A program made the translations under genes and the position numbers. Source: Chimonanthus salicifolius (lineage: Eukaryota; Streptophyta; Magnoliopsida; Laurales; Calycanthaceae). Taken from it: a stretch of 64,000 nt of DNA. Of this stretch, positions 1 to 12,013 are shown piece after piece. The stretch spans positions 64,662,413 through 64,726,412 of the forward strand of contig CM023541.1 of NCBI GenBank assembly GCA_013350335.1, given 5' to 3'. The notes beneath the pieces were generated by a model. It saw only the letters and a list, made by a program, of their open reading frames with translations. It was not told the origin of the DNA and did no database searches. The first letter of the stretch is position 1; each line of letters starts with the position of its first letter.

Positions 1-1
1 G

Positions 2-466
2 AAAACAAAAGAAAATGGTGAGCTATCGAGTAGTGAAAATGATTATGATTTACTTCCAAAGGTGGTGAAACATTTGGAAGAGGATGCAGAAAGAGAAGAA
101 TTAGAAAAGCTCCCGTTGGAGGAAAGCAGTCGGGAGGATCAATCGGTAGACATGAGTCCTGTCAGAGTGAAGTTCGAGAATGGGAATGGGAATGCCAAAG
201 AAGGCTGCATTGAAGTTAAAATGTCAAACGGCTGCAAGGTATTTGAGAAGGACTCATATCCAAAAATGGATCAGCAGCCGGAATCCTTTGAAGATGAACT
301 AGATTCAAAGACTGAGGATGATGGTTTTGATCAGATAAATGGGTTATCATCAGAGACTGCAGAGAATGGAGGAAGCCCACCATCAAAACAACAGCAGCAA
401 AAGAAGAAAAAGGCATTACTACACAAGTTCAGTAACTTATTAAAGAAGAAAAACAACCTGAAATAG
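2..466 (+). CDS. WEB family coiled-coil protein, C-terminal part (5' end outside window)
   Basis: The frame is open from the left edge to TAG at 464-466, giving about 154 residues of a longer protein. It reads ENGELSSSENDYDLLPKVV near the edge and ends in an acidic stretch (SFEDELDSKTEDDGFDQING), a glutamine/lysine run and the basic tail LLHKFSNLLKKKNNLK. From memory, the DYDLLPKVV block, the FDQING block and the KKKxLLxKFxNLLKKK tail are typical of the chloroplast-annotated WEB proteins of Arabidopsis (At5g16730 and At3g02930 type). These are long coiled-coil proteins related to the factors that control light-driven chloroplast movement. The coiled-coil body lies outside the window, so only the low-complexity tail is visible. 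No start codon is called; the GTG at 62 is internal. Confidence 0.8.
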   Translation, partial: KTKENGELSSSENDYDLLPKVVKHLEEDAEREELEKLPLEESSREDQSVDMSPVRVKFENGNGNAKEGCIEVKMSNGCKVFEKDSYPKMDQQPESFEDELDSKTEDDGFDQINGLSSETAENGGSPPSKQQQQKKKKALLHKFSNLLKKKNNLK

Positions 467-2680
467 CAGCAGCCACACTACAGGTAAATCTTTGTAGCAT
501 GTTATATGTTCTTTTGTATTGTGCTTGGAGGCTTCAATCTGTTTGCGTGGTTCTTCTTTTTCCCCCTAATGCCTATGATTTTCATATCTGTGGGTCTGTA
601 AAATTTGTATCTAGATCAGCATTGAATTCGTGATTATCGGTCATGATTCTTTGTGGGTGTTTTGTAAGGAGGCCTGGGCTTTTTATTTAGCATTTTTCCT
701 TTTTAAGAAATTTTCTTTCACCATGGGGAGGTGATTTGTTACATAGATTGTATTTTTATCAAGTTTTACAGTGAAATTTTATTTACTTTTGCTTGCATTC
801 CAAGTTTTTTTCATTGCCACCTTCCACAGTCGTTTATTTGTCATGTTTTACATTGAAAACTCATTTACTTTTGCTTGCATGTGAAGTTATTTCCTATGTT
901 CCAAACATTACTTGGTCGCTAATCATCGAGTCAGCAAATTTGGATCCTGGGTAGCTTGCTTCTATTTTGAATTAATTAAAATTTTGTATTTCTTGCTTCA
1001 TTATTTGGACCCAATTTTGTACAGCTGTTGGATGCCTCCTACAACTGTAAGCATTATTAGCATTTGAATCTGTGATAACCAATCATTTTCTTAATTTAAG
1101 TGCTGGACAAGGACAACTGGGTCTAAAACTGTACCAACTACACCTTACATGGTTAGATTTCTTACACTTTTATCATTTTTTAATGGAAGAAGAAAAATAC
1201 TGTGCAAAATAGTGTACCACTAATCTATCATTTGAACAAAAAAAAGTGTTGGATGTGAGAGATAAATAAAGAGTTAGTAAAACAAAAAGAAGAAGTAATG
1301 ACGATCTCACAAGAGATTGAGATGGTTAATTTTCTCATATATATACGCCTGTCTGTTGTATGTATCTAAATGGAAGTTGCTGCAGAAGATTCGTTGCAGA
1401 TGAAATATCCCTATCTCTACACCTTCTTTTCCAAAAGCGGTCTCCTCTCTTGTTTTGTTTTGTTTCGTTTCGAGGACAAAAGAGTTGAAATAAAAAAGGC
1501 TAAGGCCACAGAAAGAAGTGCCAGAGGCCAAAGACAAAGCTGAAAGCCTGAAAGTAAGAGAACGTGGAAAAGTGTTGAGGAGGGGAGAGAGAGAGACATT
1601 TAAGTTCTATATGATTGAATACCATGCTATGCTAAATTTTATATTTTTGGCTATAAATTAAAATTATTGATCTTTAATGGGTAATAAAATTTGGCTAACA
1701 TTTTTTAATCTTTAACTAATCAAATTTGGTCAAAAATTGGGTTGAGAATCCAATTCTTCTAAAAGAAAAAAAAACTGAATATGAATTGCAATTTTTTTTC
1801 AATAAATATTATAAAATACAGTTGATACATATTGAAGGTTTAGAAGTGTGAAAAGGTATTTGTTAATTCCAATTTTTTTTTTCTTAAAATTTGTCCATTT
1901 TGAGTCACTTTTATTTTCTTCTTTTTTGAATTTTAGGTTAAGATAATTTTGATTTTGGGGTTTTTGTGAAAATAATTTGATGAAATAATATTGAATACTT
2001 ATGAAATTGAATGGAGATATTTTAATATGATTGATATGGTTTGTAGAGTGTTTGTGTGATTTTCCAAAAAAAAAAGGTTTAAAATATTTGAGAAATCTGG
2101 GTTTTTTAAGATAATTTTCGTTTTGGAGTTTCTTGTGAAAAATTAAAGAAATGATATATAAATGATTATGGAATTGATTGAAACGCCTTTAATGTGATTT
2201 AAATAGTTTTTACCTTTTACGGAGTTTGTGTAATTTTTTTACTTTAAAAAAATTATGAATTGTAATAGAAGATACATATGACTATAGGATACAAAAGGTC
2301 ATGAATTTTATATTAAGTGTTTCCTCTTATTAGTTTTCTATCCAAGTTTCTAGACAATTTTTAAATTTTAAGACATTTTATTCGTATCAAAATTTCGGCT
2401 TTCAAGCTAATACTTCATATAATTATCTCTTTTAACAAAATTATGCTCACCATAAATTTTTTTTTTTCTTCTATTTTCTTGAAATTTTCCTGTATTTTCT
2501 TGAAGCCAAGTCAGCATCCGTGTGGATCCCCACCCATAATCCTAGTTTAGCATAAACCCATTTCAAGCAACACAGATTGTTGCCATCTGAAATCGAATTG
2601 GAAAGATTCTCATAACTCGGAATCTCTCCTGTTCTCCTACATATTTTTTTATTATACTTTTTTTTTGAATTTACATTTGG
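467..2680. other. 3' flank of the WEB gene and AT-rich intergenic DNA
   Basis: The first few hundred bases are probably the 3' UTR of the upstream gene. The rest is AT-rich, with poly-T and poly-A runs. Short open frames near 1300-1600 on the minus strand show no protein character. Nothing else is recognised. Confidence 0.5.
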
Positions 2681-2682
2681 GA

Positions 2683-2783
2683 AACAATGAGATACCCAGC
2701 GTAAAATCCCCACGGGTGAACTATTACTCCTAAGGCACACTAAAATTAGGCAACGAGAGTTAACCACCTGAGCTACACCTGAT
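2683..2783 (-). repeat. tRNA-derived SINE head
   Basis: Read on the minus strand, the segment begins GTAGCTCAGGTGGTTAACTC (complement of 2757-2776), which is a near-perfect tRNA D-arm / pol III A box. A weaker B-box-like AGTTCACCC lies about 40 bases further in. It does not fold as a complete tRNA. The most likely explanation is the 5' head of a degenerate tRNA-derived SINE. Confidence 0.5.
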
Positions 2784-4373
2784 ATTTCGTGTGTATTTAA
2801 CGGCTTTGAATCTTCAAAATTGGGAATTTTCAATCTCTAAGCAATTAAAAATTTCAATCTACATATTTAATAGGCAGTAAAGTATAATACAAAACATCAA
2901 GTGAACCCTGGTGCAACCACATTGGGTGTGTTAAAGGTCTGTCCAAATAAAACTTGGGCTATATTATATACAAACCTAAATTTACAATAAGACCAAGACC
3001 GGCCCATTTGCGACAAACTCCTTTTATATTTTATGCTCAGAAATCAGAATACCATCTTCGACTGAGTGAGTGAGTGAGCTTCAAAGAAAAAGACCCATGG
3101 ACAGATTCTGGCTTCTGAAACACTGAACTTTAGAAAAAAGGCCCAGATCCTGTATGTGGGCCTCAAAGCTCATTCCATATTCAGCCCAAAAGTTGGTTGG
3201 GTTTTTGTCCAGTTAGTCCTGACTCCTGAGTTTCAACTTTCAAGTTTCAACCCGAACGACAATTGTGCGGCCGATATGTTTTCAATATTGGTGCGAGTTT
3301 CAAATTTTGCCCAATATTTGTCAGATACCAAAAGGCCCGATATGGGTATCTCACAATTTATCAGGAAATGCCAGAATTTGAACTGCATTTAAAATATATA
3401 TATATATATATATCGACCCATTTCGGGCTCAACACTGAATTTATCAAAATTTTATTTTTAACTATGATTTAAAATTCAAACTTTGCCTCAACCCAATAAA
3501 AGACAAATTGAGAGAATTATGTTTGAGATGGTTTAGATATATTGTTCTTTATAAAAGGGACAACGGACGAGTATAAAAACAATTCAAGTTATGGATTTTA
3601 AGAATTTTGGATGGTAATGGTGAATTGGTGATGGTGGAATTGTGGAAAGCACGGATTGAAAATCTACTCTGTAACGGATCGGGATTATCCCGTCCCGCTA
3701 GAACGCTCAGTGCATAGCAAAGGTCGTTAATAGAATATTAGGGATAGACCAGTACACAAAGAGGGACCGACCCATGAAAATTGTCAAACAGTAGATTAAT
3801 TAATTATATGATTTATGATAAAAATAAAAAATGGAGTTTAGAATACATAATTAATATTTTGACAAGACTTAGTCTAAACTCAGTTGAAAACAGAAACTTA
3901 AAAAATATTTATGTACGCTGCTAGAATAAGTAAGCTGGTTCACTTTTTATCCTAACCAAGGAAAGGGTGGCACAGCTCATTTTCAGCCACCAACTAAGGT
4001 GGGCCATTGATGATTCAATTCAATGATAAGGTACTTTGCATGAGCCCAATTAGCCAGTCGTTATTGATGTAGACTCACATCTATAATTCGATTGTCTTCT
4101 TCAATCTGCATTAAAAATGACTTTTAATTAAAGTTGTCTACATTGCACATTAAAGTTTACTACCTAATAATTGGAAATTTGTTAGAGCAATGCAGATCAT
4201 CATCATCTTCAAATCACACAGCTCAGCCTCAGTGCCTGACCCACTGGAACATCTGATTTTTTTAAGGGTAATTTGAAAAAAAAAATTGTAAAATATTTTC
4301 TTACTCTTTATTTAATAATAAATAAATAAATCTATGATATCCATCATTAGATTTGTGAGTAAATAATAATTCA
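2784..4373. other. AT-rich intergenic DNA, with a TA microsatellite
   Basis: There is no gene-like frame. A (TA)n run of about 20 bases lies at 3394-3413. The 3245-3360 part contains CCGATAT/CAATATT words similar to the repeats at 17.9 and 23.9 kb. The remainder holds nothing recognisable. Confidence 0.5.
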
Positions 4374-4541
4374 AGGGAAGTTGGCTTGACGTCAAGTACC
4401 TTTCCTTATGAAAGGAGGTTTGAACTACTCTCAATAGGGTTATTCTTCATCGTTTAAATCTGATATATGCATATAGGAAGGTGTGTAAAATCCTCTATAA
4501 GTGAGATGTCTGAACACGTTCGATCATTAAAAAAAAAAAAG
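4374..4541 (+). repeat. SINE with A/B boxes and poly-A tail
   Basis: It has an A-box-like TTGGCTTGACGTCAAG (4381-4396), a B-box-like GGTTTGAACT (4418-4427), then about 100 bases of body and a run of about 12 A at 4529-4540. This is the organisation of a plant tRNA-derived SINE in plus orientation. Target duplications were not resolved. Confidence 0.6.
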
Positions 4542-4971
4542 AAGTCAATGAGCCTATGTATATTCAATTTTTTTTAAAAAAAATATATATAATAATACGG
4601 TGCTATGTATCGAATGCATCACTGTATAAATCAATACATATTAGTTTAAAAAAATTTATACATTTAAATACTCAACATTTGGCTACCAAATAGTTAAAAC
4701 TTGGATTCCAACTTCATGCAATATACGCTCAACATTGTAACATATAAAAAATACAAGAAGCCACGTGGCATTTGTTTAATTAGCCACGTAAGAAATTCAA
4801 CAGCTTGCTTGAGACAAACTTGATAAATGTATGGCTACAAGCAATTTATTAATTAACTTATATATAAGTAGGATATGAGATATGAACATTTTGGTAGGGA
4901 CAAGCAACTTGACGACATATACACTTGCATATCATGCCGTTGATGCCTTGTACATACTCATCCGACGACTC

Positions 4972-7088
4972 TCATTCCTCCATCTCAGTCTCACTTCCAA
5001 AATCCACCATCAACTTGTTCAACTTCTTGTTGTTGATTCTTTGTTCGAAAATTTGAGAATCCTCAAAGCTGAAAAAAAAGAAAAAAGATTATTGTGATAT
5101 CTTTTGAAATTTTCTTGAAAGTCTTTTCCATTTAAATGAATATTGATTATACATGATTAGATATAATGTAAATTGGAGTGAGAGAAAAAATTATTTTCAT
5201 CTCACCATCTTATCTTTGAACTTTGAATATTTAAAATTCAATACTTAATATTAATTTATATTAATCAAAATTTAAAAGATGATAATTATATAGATTGGAC
5301 AATCAATTGATGATAAAAAATAACATAAATCATATTCATATAATTTTCTATCCACTACGCTAAATTAAGTAGGTCAACCAAGCAGACTGAACTTTTGACT
5401 CATTTAGTAAATGCTTAAAATAACTTCAGAACTGTAATAATTCTAAATGGATTATTTGACTAATAGTTTCAATAAATGAAATTTAAATAGATTAAACAAT
5501 TAGACCCATTTATTAAATGGGACCCCTTATTCTTGTCTTCCAATGGCAACCGACTATTAAATGAGTTTATCCAACCTTTGTTGACCTATTTATTAACTAA
5601 TTTTTATATAAAAAGTTTTTAATTAAAAAGCATATTCTTATAAAGCTATTTTTCAAAAAAGTTCTTATCAAGAATTTATGTTTTAGATATTCAATAGTTA
5701 GAAAACAACAAAATAAATTATTTATAATAATAATAATAAATAATAATCGAAATTTGGGGTTACCTTGAAGGGTATGGCAAGGAGGGCTTTATCATCTGGG
5801 CAAGCTCAAGAGCGTCTTCAGGACGGTTGATGACGTGGTTGAAGCAAAGATAACGTCCGTAACTTGAGACGTCTTCAAAAACGCACACGTGTGCGTCGAC
5901 AAGGAACTTGGCGTCGACCGTCACGAATACTCCGTCTTCGTACATCTCAGCCGCCCCTTTCAAGTAAGGATTGGATATGGAGAGGTCGGGAGCCGTCAAA
6001 AGTCCGGCGTTTATTGACACCATGTTGACGCCTCTGTCCATCGCCAAAGCCCACGCCGTCTTCTCTGCCAACGTCTTAGACAGACCATGCCATAGCTGCC
6101 ACAGTAAAAAATCTTACCATTATCAGATGTTCTAATTCTTAAATATTGAATTACCTCTTTGACTTTATATAAACAATATTTTTTCCGCAAAAAGTAATTA
6201 AGACAATAGAAATGGAAGTAATGAACTAAAATTTTATATGGGCAATTATAAGTTTTAATCCAGAAATGAAATTTGGTGCAGTAAAATGTGAAAATTTCAA
6301 AATTTTGGGTATTAAAATCTGTAAGTGAGAGTAGAGCATGACATACCTTGAAATTTCTACAGAAATTGATTTCACTCCAATTTCTCTCATTGAAATGTGG
6401 TGAGGATTTTCGGTTGTCACTCCATATAACTGCGGTGACAGATGATGTGAATACCACCTTCTCTATTGTGTCTGTCTGAGCACACGCTTCCAGAACGTTA
6501 TGGGCAGCTCTCACCTCAACTTCTGCCATCAATTCCTGTTAACTTGCTCAATTAATTTTTTCTTTCTTTTTTAAAATTTTTAAACCATGAATAATTAATT
6601 ACAAATGAGCCATAAAGAAAAAATAATAATAATAAGAAGAAGAAATACTCACATCATAGCTTGATTGCTCCTTTGGAGGCTCAAAAGAATAGAATAGACC
6701 CGAGCAACCCTTTATTGCATCAATTATACTGTGGTAGTCTAGAGGATCCGAATGAAAAATCTTCAACTTCTTGCCATCACATGAAAGCCCTTTCAAGGCC
6801 TGCAAATCCTCTGCAATCCCACTAAATAGGTAAGTTCCTCGTGTATATAAACACTCGGAAAATCACATATCTGATTTGTTTTAAAAGATAAGTGAAATGA
6901 TTTTAATGTAAAAAATTTGGATTTTAGAGTTGCTTGAGTAAGCATTTACCACCGTAATTTTGGACTGCTGCATGAACGATGTAGTTCCTCTGGAGCAGCC
7001 TCTCCACGAGCTGCGTTCCAAGGTAGCCCGACGCGTCCATGACGCATACGGTCCTCGGAATTTGGTCCGGAGAAGCCGCAGGAGCCAT
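4972..7088 (-). CDS. Cinnamoyl-CoA reductase-like protein (SNL6 type), 304 aa, 5 exons
   Basis: The exons are 7088-6950, 6810-6653, 6535-6347, 6095-5764 and 5068-4972. The borders are GT-AG, the phases agree, and the total is 915 nt with the stop. The protein is an atypical member of the extended short-chain dehydrogenase/reductase family close to cinnamoyl-CoA reductases. It shows an N-terminal Rossmann motif VCVMDASGYLG, the block AAHNVLEACAQTDTIEKVVF, then LWHGLSKTLAEKTAWALAMD, VSINAGLL, and the C-terminal NKKLNKLMVDF in the small last exon. Two key positions differ from active CCRs. The first glycine of TGxxGxxG is Asp (MDASGYLG), and the catalytic Tyr of YxxxK is His (HGLSK). Both are, from memory, features of the SNL6-like clade, linked to defence and lignin in rice. 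The start ATG at 7088 directly precedes the Rossmann strand, and a purine/pyrimidine repeat lies just upstream. Activity is uncertain. Confidence 0.9.
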
Positions 7089-7176
7089 GAGAGATAGAGA
7101 GGGAGAGAGGAGAAAAGAGACTTATTGGTAGGAAGAGGAAGGAGAGAACGAGTCGGTATTTAAGAATAAAAGGAAA

Positions 7177-7184
7177 GGGGGAAT

Positions 7185-7215
<31 letters not shown>

Positions 7216-7216
7216 A
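7177..7216. repeat. (GA)n microsatellite in the 5' leader/promoter of the CCR-like gene
   Basis: The plus strand carries an interrupted GAGAGA tract about 90-130 bases upstream of the ATG. On the sense strand of the gene it reads (CT)n, a common plant core-promoter and 5' UTR element. Confidence 0.6.
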
Positions 7217-7768
7217 TGAGTGAGGGCATTCAAAGAGTGTGGGAGTGGACGGATGGGAGGTGGTTGTTAGAGAGACGAGGGAGGAGATTAGATAGAGAAA
7301 GGAAAGAACTTGTAAAATAATTAAATTATTTGATTTTTTATATAAATTGTAGGTTATAGGTTGAGCTATAAAACTAAATGAAATGAATAAAAAACTGTAG
7401 ATAAAATAGTTTAAGAATTCAATAATCATAATTGTAAAAATATATTAATGATTTGTGATAACTAATTTTTTAATATTTAATATTATAGATCTACAATAAA
7501 TAGATGACAATTTTCTAATTTATTTATTTACTAATTTCCCTTTTTTGTATTCTATTGAAATCACATAATTAAAATTTGAATGAATAAAAAGGCATTGAAA
7601 GTTTTATTTAATTTTTGGAGAAAGAAGGATAGACGGAGAATTTCTGAAATCATTGAATGAAGAGAGGTAGGGGCGTTGGTGAGAACGTGAGTTGGTCATA
7701 ACACGCAAGGACGTAGTTGGGCCAGTCACACAGCAACCCCAAGTAGACCCTTATTTCTACCGCCTCTG

Positions 7769-7833
7769 TTGACACGTGTCAGCTAGGGATTGTTTAACAC
7801 TTTCCCACTTCTATGTGACTTTGACACGTGTCA
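7769..7833. promoter_or_regulatory. Duplicated G-box/ABRE palindrome upstream of the CCR-like gene
   Basis: The 13-mer TTGACACGTGTCA occurs at 7769-7781 and again, identically, at 7821-7833. It contains the palindromic G-box CACGTG within the ABRE form ACACGTGTC. It also contains TGAC cores on both strands, as in W-boxes. Both copies lie about 0.7 kb upstream of the minus-strand ATG at 7088. Regulation by bZIP/ABA factors or WRKY factors is inferred from the motif only. Confidence 0.45.
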
Positions 7834-8285
7834 TTTCTAAATTTTAGTGATAGTAAGCGTGTTTAACTGTATATGCCACTATATGGGTCATCATCATTGT
7901 TAAACCTGGACCAGGGGCTTGAATCATTTTTGTCCAAGAATGAATAGTTATTACAAATAAATTAAGACATCAATAAGATAAATTTTAGTTATTTAAAAAA
8001 ATCATCTTAAAAATTCCTTGCTGGTTAGGGACAAGGGAAAGTCTTCAATTTCCTCTGTCATAAAAAATAAATATAACCTATAATAATTAAATAGAAAAGT
8101 ATAACTTGAAAAATCATTTTTAAATAGATAAAATTTTAGTAATTGTGAAAAAGAAAGCCAACATGATTTATTATAAATATTTTTTAAAAAAATGTCACAT
8201 TTTGCAAGATCAACATTATGCGTACATGGAAAAGAAATAATAAATTAATTTCAGAGACTTTGTATGAAAATGAGTTTAAATAATA

Positions 8286-8515
8286 CTCCTTCCGTCCCAT
8301 TTTAGTTGTTCCATTTTAAAATTTTAAATTTTTTAAAGAAGGACTCTTAAAAAACTTATGAACTTCTATCCAACATCATCCTATAACTCTTCAAATAAAG
8401 AATAGATAGATATTCAGATTAGATAAATAGAGAAAGAATCAAAATGACATATCAGATAATTATTTTGAGACAGTTTCAAAATACATATCAGACAATTAAA
8501 TTGGGATAGATGGAG
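8286..8515. mobile_element. Stowaway MITE (Tc1/mariner type)
   Basis: The left end reads CTCCTTCCGTCCCATTTTAG and the right end TTGGGATAGATGGAG, which are imperfect terminal inverted repeats of the CTCCCTCCGTCCCA type. Both ends are flanked by TA. The length of about 230 bp and the lack of coding fit a Stowaway element. Confidence 0.85.
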
Positions 8516-8517
8516 TA

Positions 8518-10199
8518 ATAATAATGTATTATTTATAATAATAATAATAGTGCATATAGCTTGTTTGTAGAGAAACTAAGGCGAGGAGAGTGGTTCTTTC
8601 CATATGTGATCTAATCGAGTCACAATGTTCAATGACACAGTTTAATTTTAATAAAATGTTATTTTATTGAATATAATATCTTATAAAATTAAATTAGATT
8701 TTTTTTTACTATATTGACTATAGAAATAAGTTTCAATTAAAAAGTATTTATATATTTAGTTTAAATAAATAAAATTGATAGTTGACTAGAATTCCACTGC
8801 AACCTTTCGTATTATTAAACTAAATTAATTATTTATACATAATTAATAAGATTACTTTTATATCATTACTTCAATAACTAAATATTTTATTTTATAGGTT
8901 TATTACCTGTCAAATATCATGTTAGATCTAATGTAAAGTCACAAAAATTCTGTTGCGAGTTACGACTCAGTGAAACGTCAGCATAGCGTTCTCCACGCCA
9001 TCTCATTAAATATGAAAAATTGTCAAAATAGCGACGGACCTTCAATCCTTCGTCAGCTTCTTGTTGAGGGTTGTCAAGTTAATTAATGGGCTGCTCTTCA
9101 CAGTTCACACTAAGTTCGTATGAACTGTCAACGAACTGTTTCTTGAGAGGACAGCTATTAAAATTCAATGTTTGTTCTTCTAATTTTTTATCATTGGTTT
9201 TTTATTTTTAAAAAAGGAAGTAGATATAATAATATATTTTGAGGTTAAAATTTTAAGTGATCATCATAAATCATAATCATTAACTCTAAATGATAAAATT
9301 AGAAATGATCACATATTACATCTTCATCGTGTAATTGATCTTTAAAAAAATAAAAGTTATAATAATTTAATGGCTGCATTTTAAATACTTTGACCATACT
9401 CATGATTAACTATTAATCATTTGTTTATTCCAAGGAAAGGCCTCATTTAATATTAAACAATAAAAAAGACAATTAAAAAGAATTAATAAATTAATGATGA
9501 ACACGTTACACTATAAATAATATAAAATATAAAAATTATCTAAAAATAATTATAATAGAAGGGAATTTGAAATAAATTCATTTAAAATAATTTAAATACA
9601 TAATAGAAGATCAGAGATAGACACAATACATAAAATAAAAAGATAAAAAGTATCGGATATTTTGGAGTAGCCATCCTCTATTTATAAGATTAAAAGAATA
9701 TTAGAAAATGATAAATCCCCCAAAAAATGCATTAAAAGTTAAAACTGAAGTCTGAGAATTGTGTGGTAGCCATCCTCTATTTATAAATCTGAGCAGAAAA
9801 AGAGTTTCTAGAGCATTACAAGTTAGTTAAATGATTTTACTAAAGATGTTATTTAAAAGAAGTTTCATTCAATAAAAATAGTTCTGTGAGATCAGCATGA
9901 AAAATGAATAATTTATAATAATTAAATTCTCAAATCCAAAATATAATAGTAAAATAACCTCTTTTTTATCTCCATGTCATTTTTTATGAATCTCACTAAT
10001 AAAGGTGTGACTTGCTTAAACTTGTAATAAAGGATTTTTCACAATTAAAGAGACATTAGAAGTCTCCCAATGGACTGAATTTGATTATCTCAACTTTTAA
10101 TAATGATAATAGTTTATATGAGTAGGGTTGAGCATTAAGAAATTTAAAAAGAGAAAAAATAAAACGACAGGAACTGAAAAATGTAAAGTAAAAAAAAAA
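8518..10199. other. AT-rich intergenic DNA with a separated direct repeat
   Basis: No gene is seen. GTAGCCATCCTCTATTTATAA occurs at about 9667 and again at about 9766, with 99 bases between starts. This suggests a small local duplication or two relics of one element. Confidence 0.5.
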
Positions 10200-10291
10200 T
10201 CCGACCTGCCGGATTCGAACCAGCGACCTAAGGATTAACCTGCTTGGAGCCCAACTACAGTCCTCCGCTCTACCAACTGAGCTAAGGTCGG
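10200..10291 (-). tRNA. tRNA-Tyr (GUA) with a 19-nt intron
   Basis: On the minus strand the 5' half runs from CCGACCTTAGCTCAGTTGGT to the anticodon loop CTGTAG. The anticodon GTA is complementary to 10256-10258. A 19-nt intron (10236-10254) follows position 37. The 3' half starts ATCCTTAGGTCG, carries the T-arm GGTTCGAATCC and closes with GGTCGGA. Without the intron the RNA is 73 nt, and the acceptor stem CCGACC/GGTCGG is fully paired. Plant nuclear tRNA-Tyr genes characteristically carry an intron at exactly this place. All structural positions look intact, so the gene is probably functional. Confidence 0.97.
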
Positions 10292-11160
10292 CTTCTGACA
10301 TGCTCAGTCAGAATTTAAAAGTATCATTACTTTACTTACTAAAGTAATGTAATGTGCATTTCGTCATTAAAGCTTACTATATTATATATTTTTTACACGT
10401 GTAGCCTCGTTTCTTCAATAAGAAAATTTTTGAGTGGTGCTCTTAAATTGGAGGTATTGGCAAAATGTGGAGTATTAAATATGAGTTTAGTAATATATAT
10501 TGGTCGATGTTTGTAAGTATTAATTTTATTGAATAAAGTAATAGAAATAAAAAATATATAAATAATATACATGATTTATAATTTAATTTTCTAAATATAT
10601 ACTATATTCATTTCTTTTACACTTGCATTTTATAATAGATAAAAACTAAGTTTCAACGTAAAAATTCAAAACACAAATAAAGAAAATTTTACTTGTAAGT
10701 TGACATTACCTATTTACCTATATCTTTTCTTTTCTTCCCTTATTTTTTTTCCCCTCTCTCTCTCAAGGACACATAACTTATCTCCAAATAAGGTTAAAAA
10801 AAATCTTAAGTTATCTACCAGTTTTATATATGTGGATACGTATCAGCCATTTTCAAACTTTTTATTTTTTTTAAAATACCATTTTGACCGTTTTTAATGT
10901 TGGATCTTGCATTTTGTATATGATTGTAAGAATGTTTAGAAAAAAAAGTTCTGTATTTGTCAATTCCAAATGTTTTTCCTTAATATTTGACTATTTTAAA
11001 TTATTTTCATCATTTTTTTCTTTTGAACTTTCAATTCTGATTTTTTATTTTTTTTTTGTGTGAAAATAATCTAATAAATAATATTGATTGCTTATGAAAT
11101 TGAAGGGAGATGAGGTAATGTGATGAGATTTTTCAAAAAACTAATCAAATCAAGTGGTAG
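10292..11160. other. AT-rich intergenic DNA
   Basis: Nothing is recognised apart from homopolymer runs. The short open frame at 10700-10897 is low-complexity and not supported. Confidence 0.5.
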
Positions 11161-11164
11161 AGAA

Positions 11165-11300
11165 CATGAACATATGTAAACCTTTCAATCTATATACACT
11201 GGTTAAATCGATGGAGAATAACTCCATGAAGTGACCGGGAGGGATTGAATTTGAATTGAACTCAATACTTCACTTCATGAAGTGGATATCTCGACGGTTG
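11165..11300 (-). repeat. SINE-like repeat, family with the GGTCACTTC block
   Basis: On the minus strand it reads GGTCCAACCGTC, CCACTTCATGAAGTGAAG, GAGTTCAATTC, then GGTCACTTCATGGAG. The same order of blocks (GAAGTG, GAGTTCGATTC, GGTCACTTCC) is found on the plus strand at 12714-12850 and, more diverged, at 41405-41590. The block GAGTTCRATTC resembles a pol III B box. Confidence 0.5.
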
Positions 11301-11304
11301 GACC

Positions 11305-12013
11305 TTTATGAGTTTTCTTCTCAGATTTCGGATAAAGGTCTTTGGGGTCGAGTGGGCCTGTAATTATTTGTTGATAGATCACTCTCAGGGTTGGAGGTTT
11401 GGATCTGTTAAAGAAAAAAATGTTCATTCTTGGCTGACTTGGTTGGAAAGGAGCAACAGATGTTTCCCAATTAAGTCACTCCATCACCAATGTCGCTTTT
11501 TCTACCTAGAGAAAAGTTGCTTCTTCTTTTTGGGCTTGCTTCTTGGGCCTTCCCTTTTCAGCCCGCCGGGCTTGTTTTCTTGTTTTTTCTTCATGGAGTT
11601 ACCCTGTCTCTTTTTGAATGAATTACTAATCTTATATTAAAAAAATAAGTAGCATCTTAAGCCATTGCTTTAGGGTCTTGCTCAGGTTTTTTTTTTTATC
11701 TGGTGTGTACAAATGGGAAGTATATGATCTAAGATTACCCTACTCCCGTGAGGTTCTCTTCTGTTAGGCTTCCACCTCCTTCGGGGTGTTTTTAAATTAC
11801 TTTGACCGCAACGGCTTAAGCTCTACAGGCCCAGTCGGGGTGTGTGGTTTAATTAGAGAGTCTGTTTCCAGGGTAAGCCTTTCATTCTATGGGCCTGGGC
11901 CTGCCGATGTCTGTTTCCCAGTGGAGGCAGAAGTCAGTGCCTTACTCATTGGGCTCAAAGAAGCTGCCCGGGCAGAATTATTTCCTTTACTAGTCGAAGG
12001 CGACTCCTCGTAA
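11305..12013 (+). pseudogene. LINE (non-LTR retrotransposon) relic, RNase H part
   Basis: Two plus-strand frames carry the debris of a plant LINE polyprotein. The frame ending at 12013 reads GPVGVCGLIRESVSRVSLSF, then VEAEVSALLIGLKEAARAEL and LLVEGDSS. This is the RNase H-like order GxxGxGxxxRD / ExxAxxxGLxxA / VExDS of these elements. The upstream frame (11308-11640) has a typical inter-domain stretch but no conserved motif. Frames are broken between the two and no complete domain remains. Confidence 0.6.

Noticed and set aside
5760..5770. Stop codon directly after PSLPYPS in CCR-like exon 4
   Set aside because: Reading through gives a truncated end. Splicing at 5763/5764 to 5068 restores the family C-terminus NKKLNKLMVDF.
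6946..7233. Minus-strand frame MNALTHSLSLSLSL overlapping CCR-like exon 1
   Set aside because: It is a shadow frame of the (CT)n leader and of exon 1; the true frame carries the Rossmann motif.
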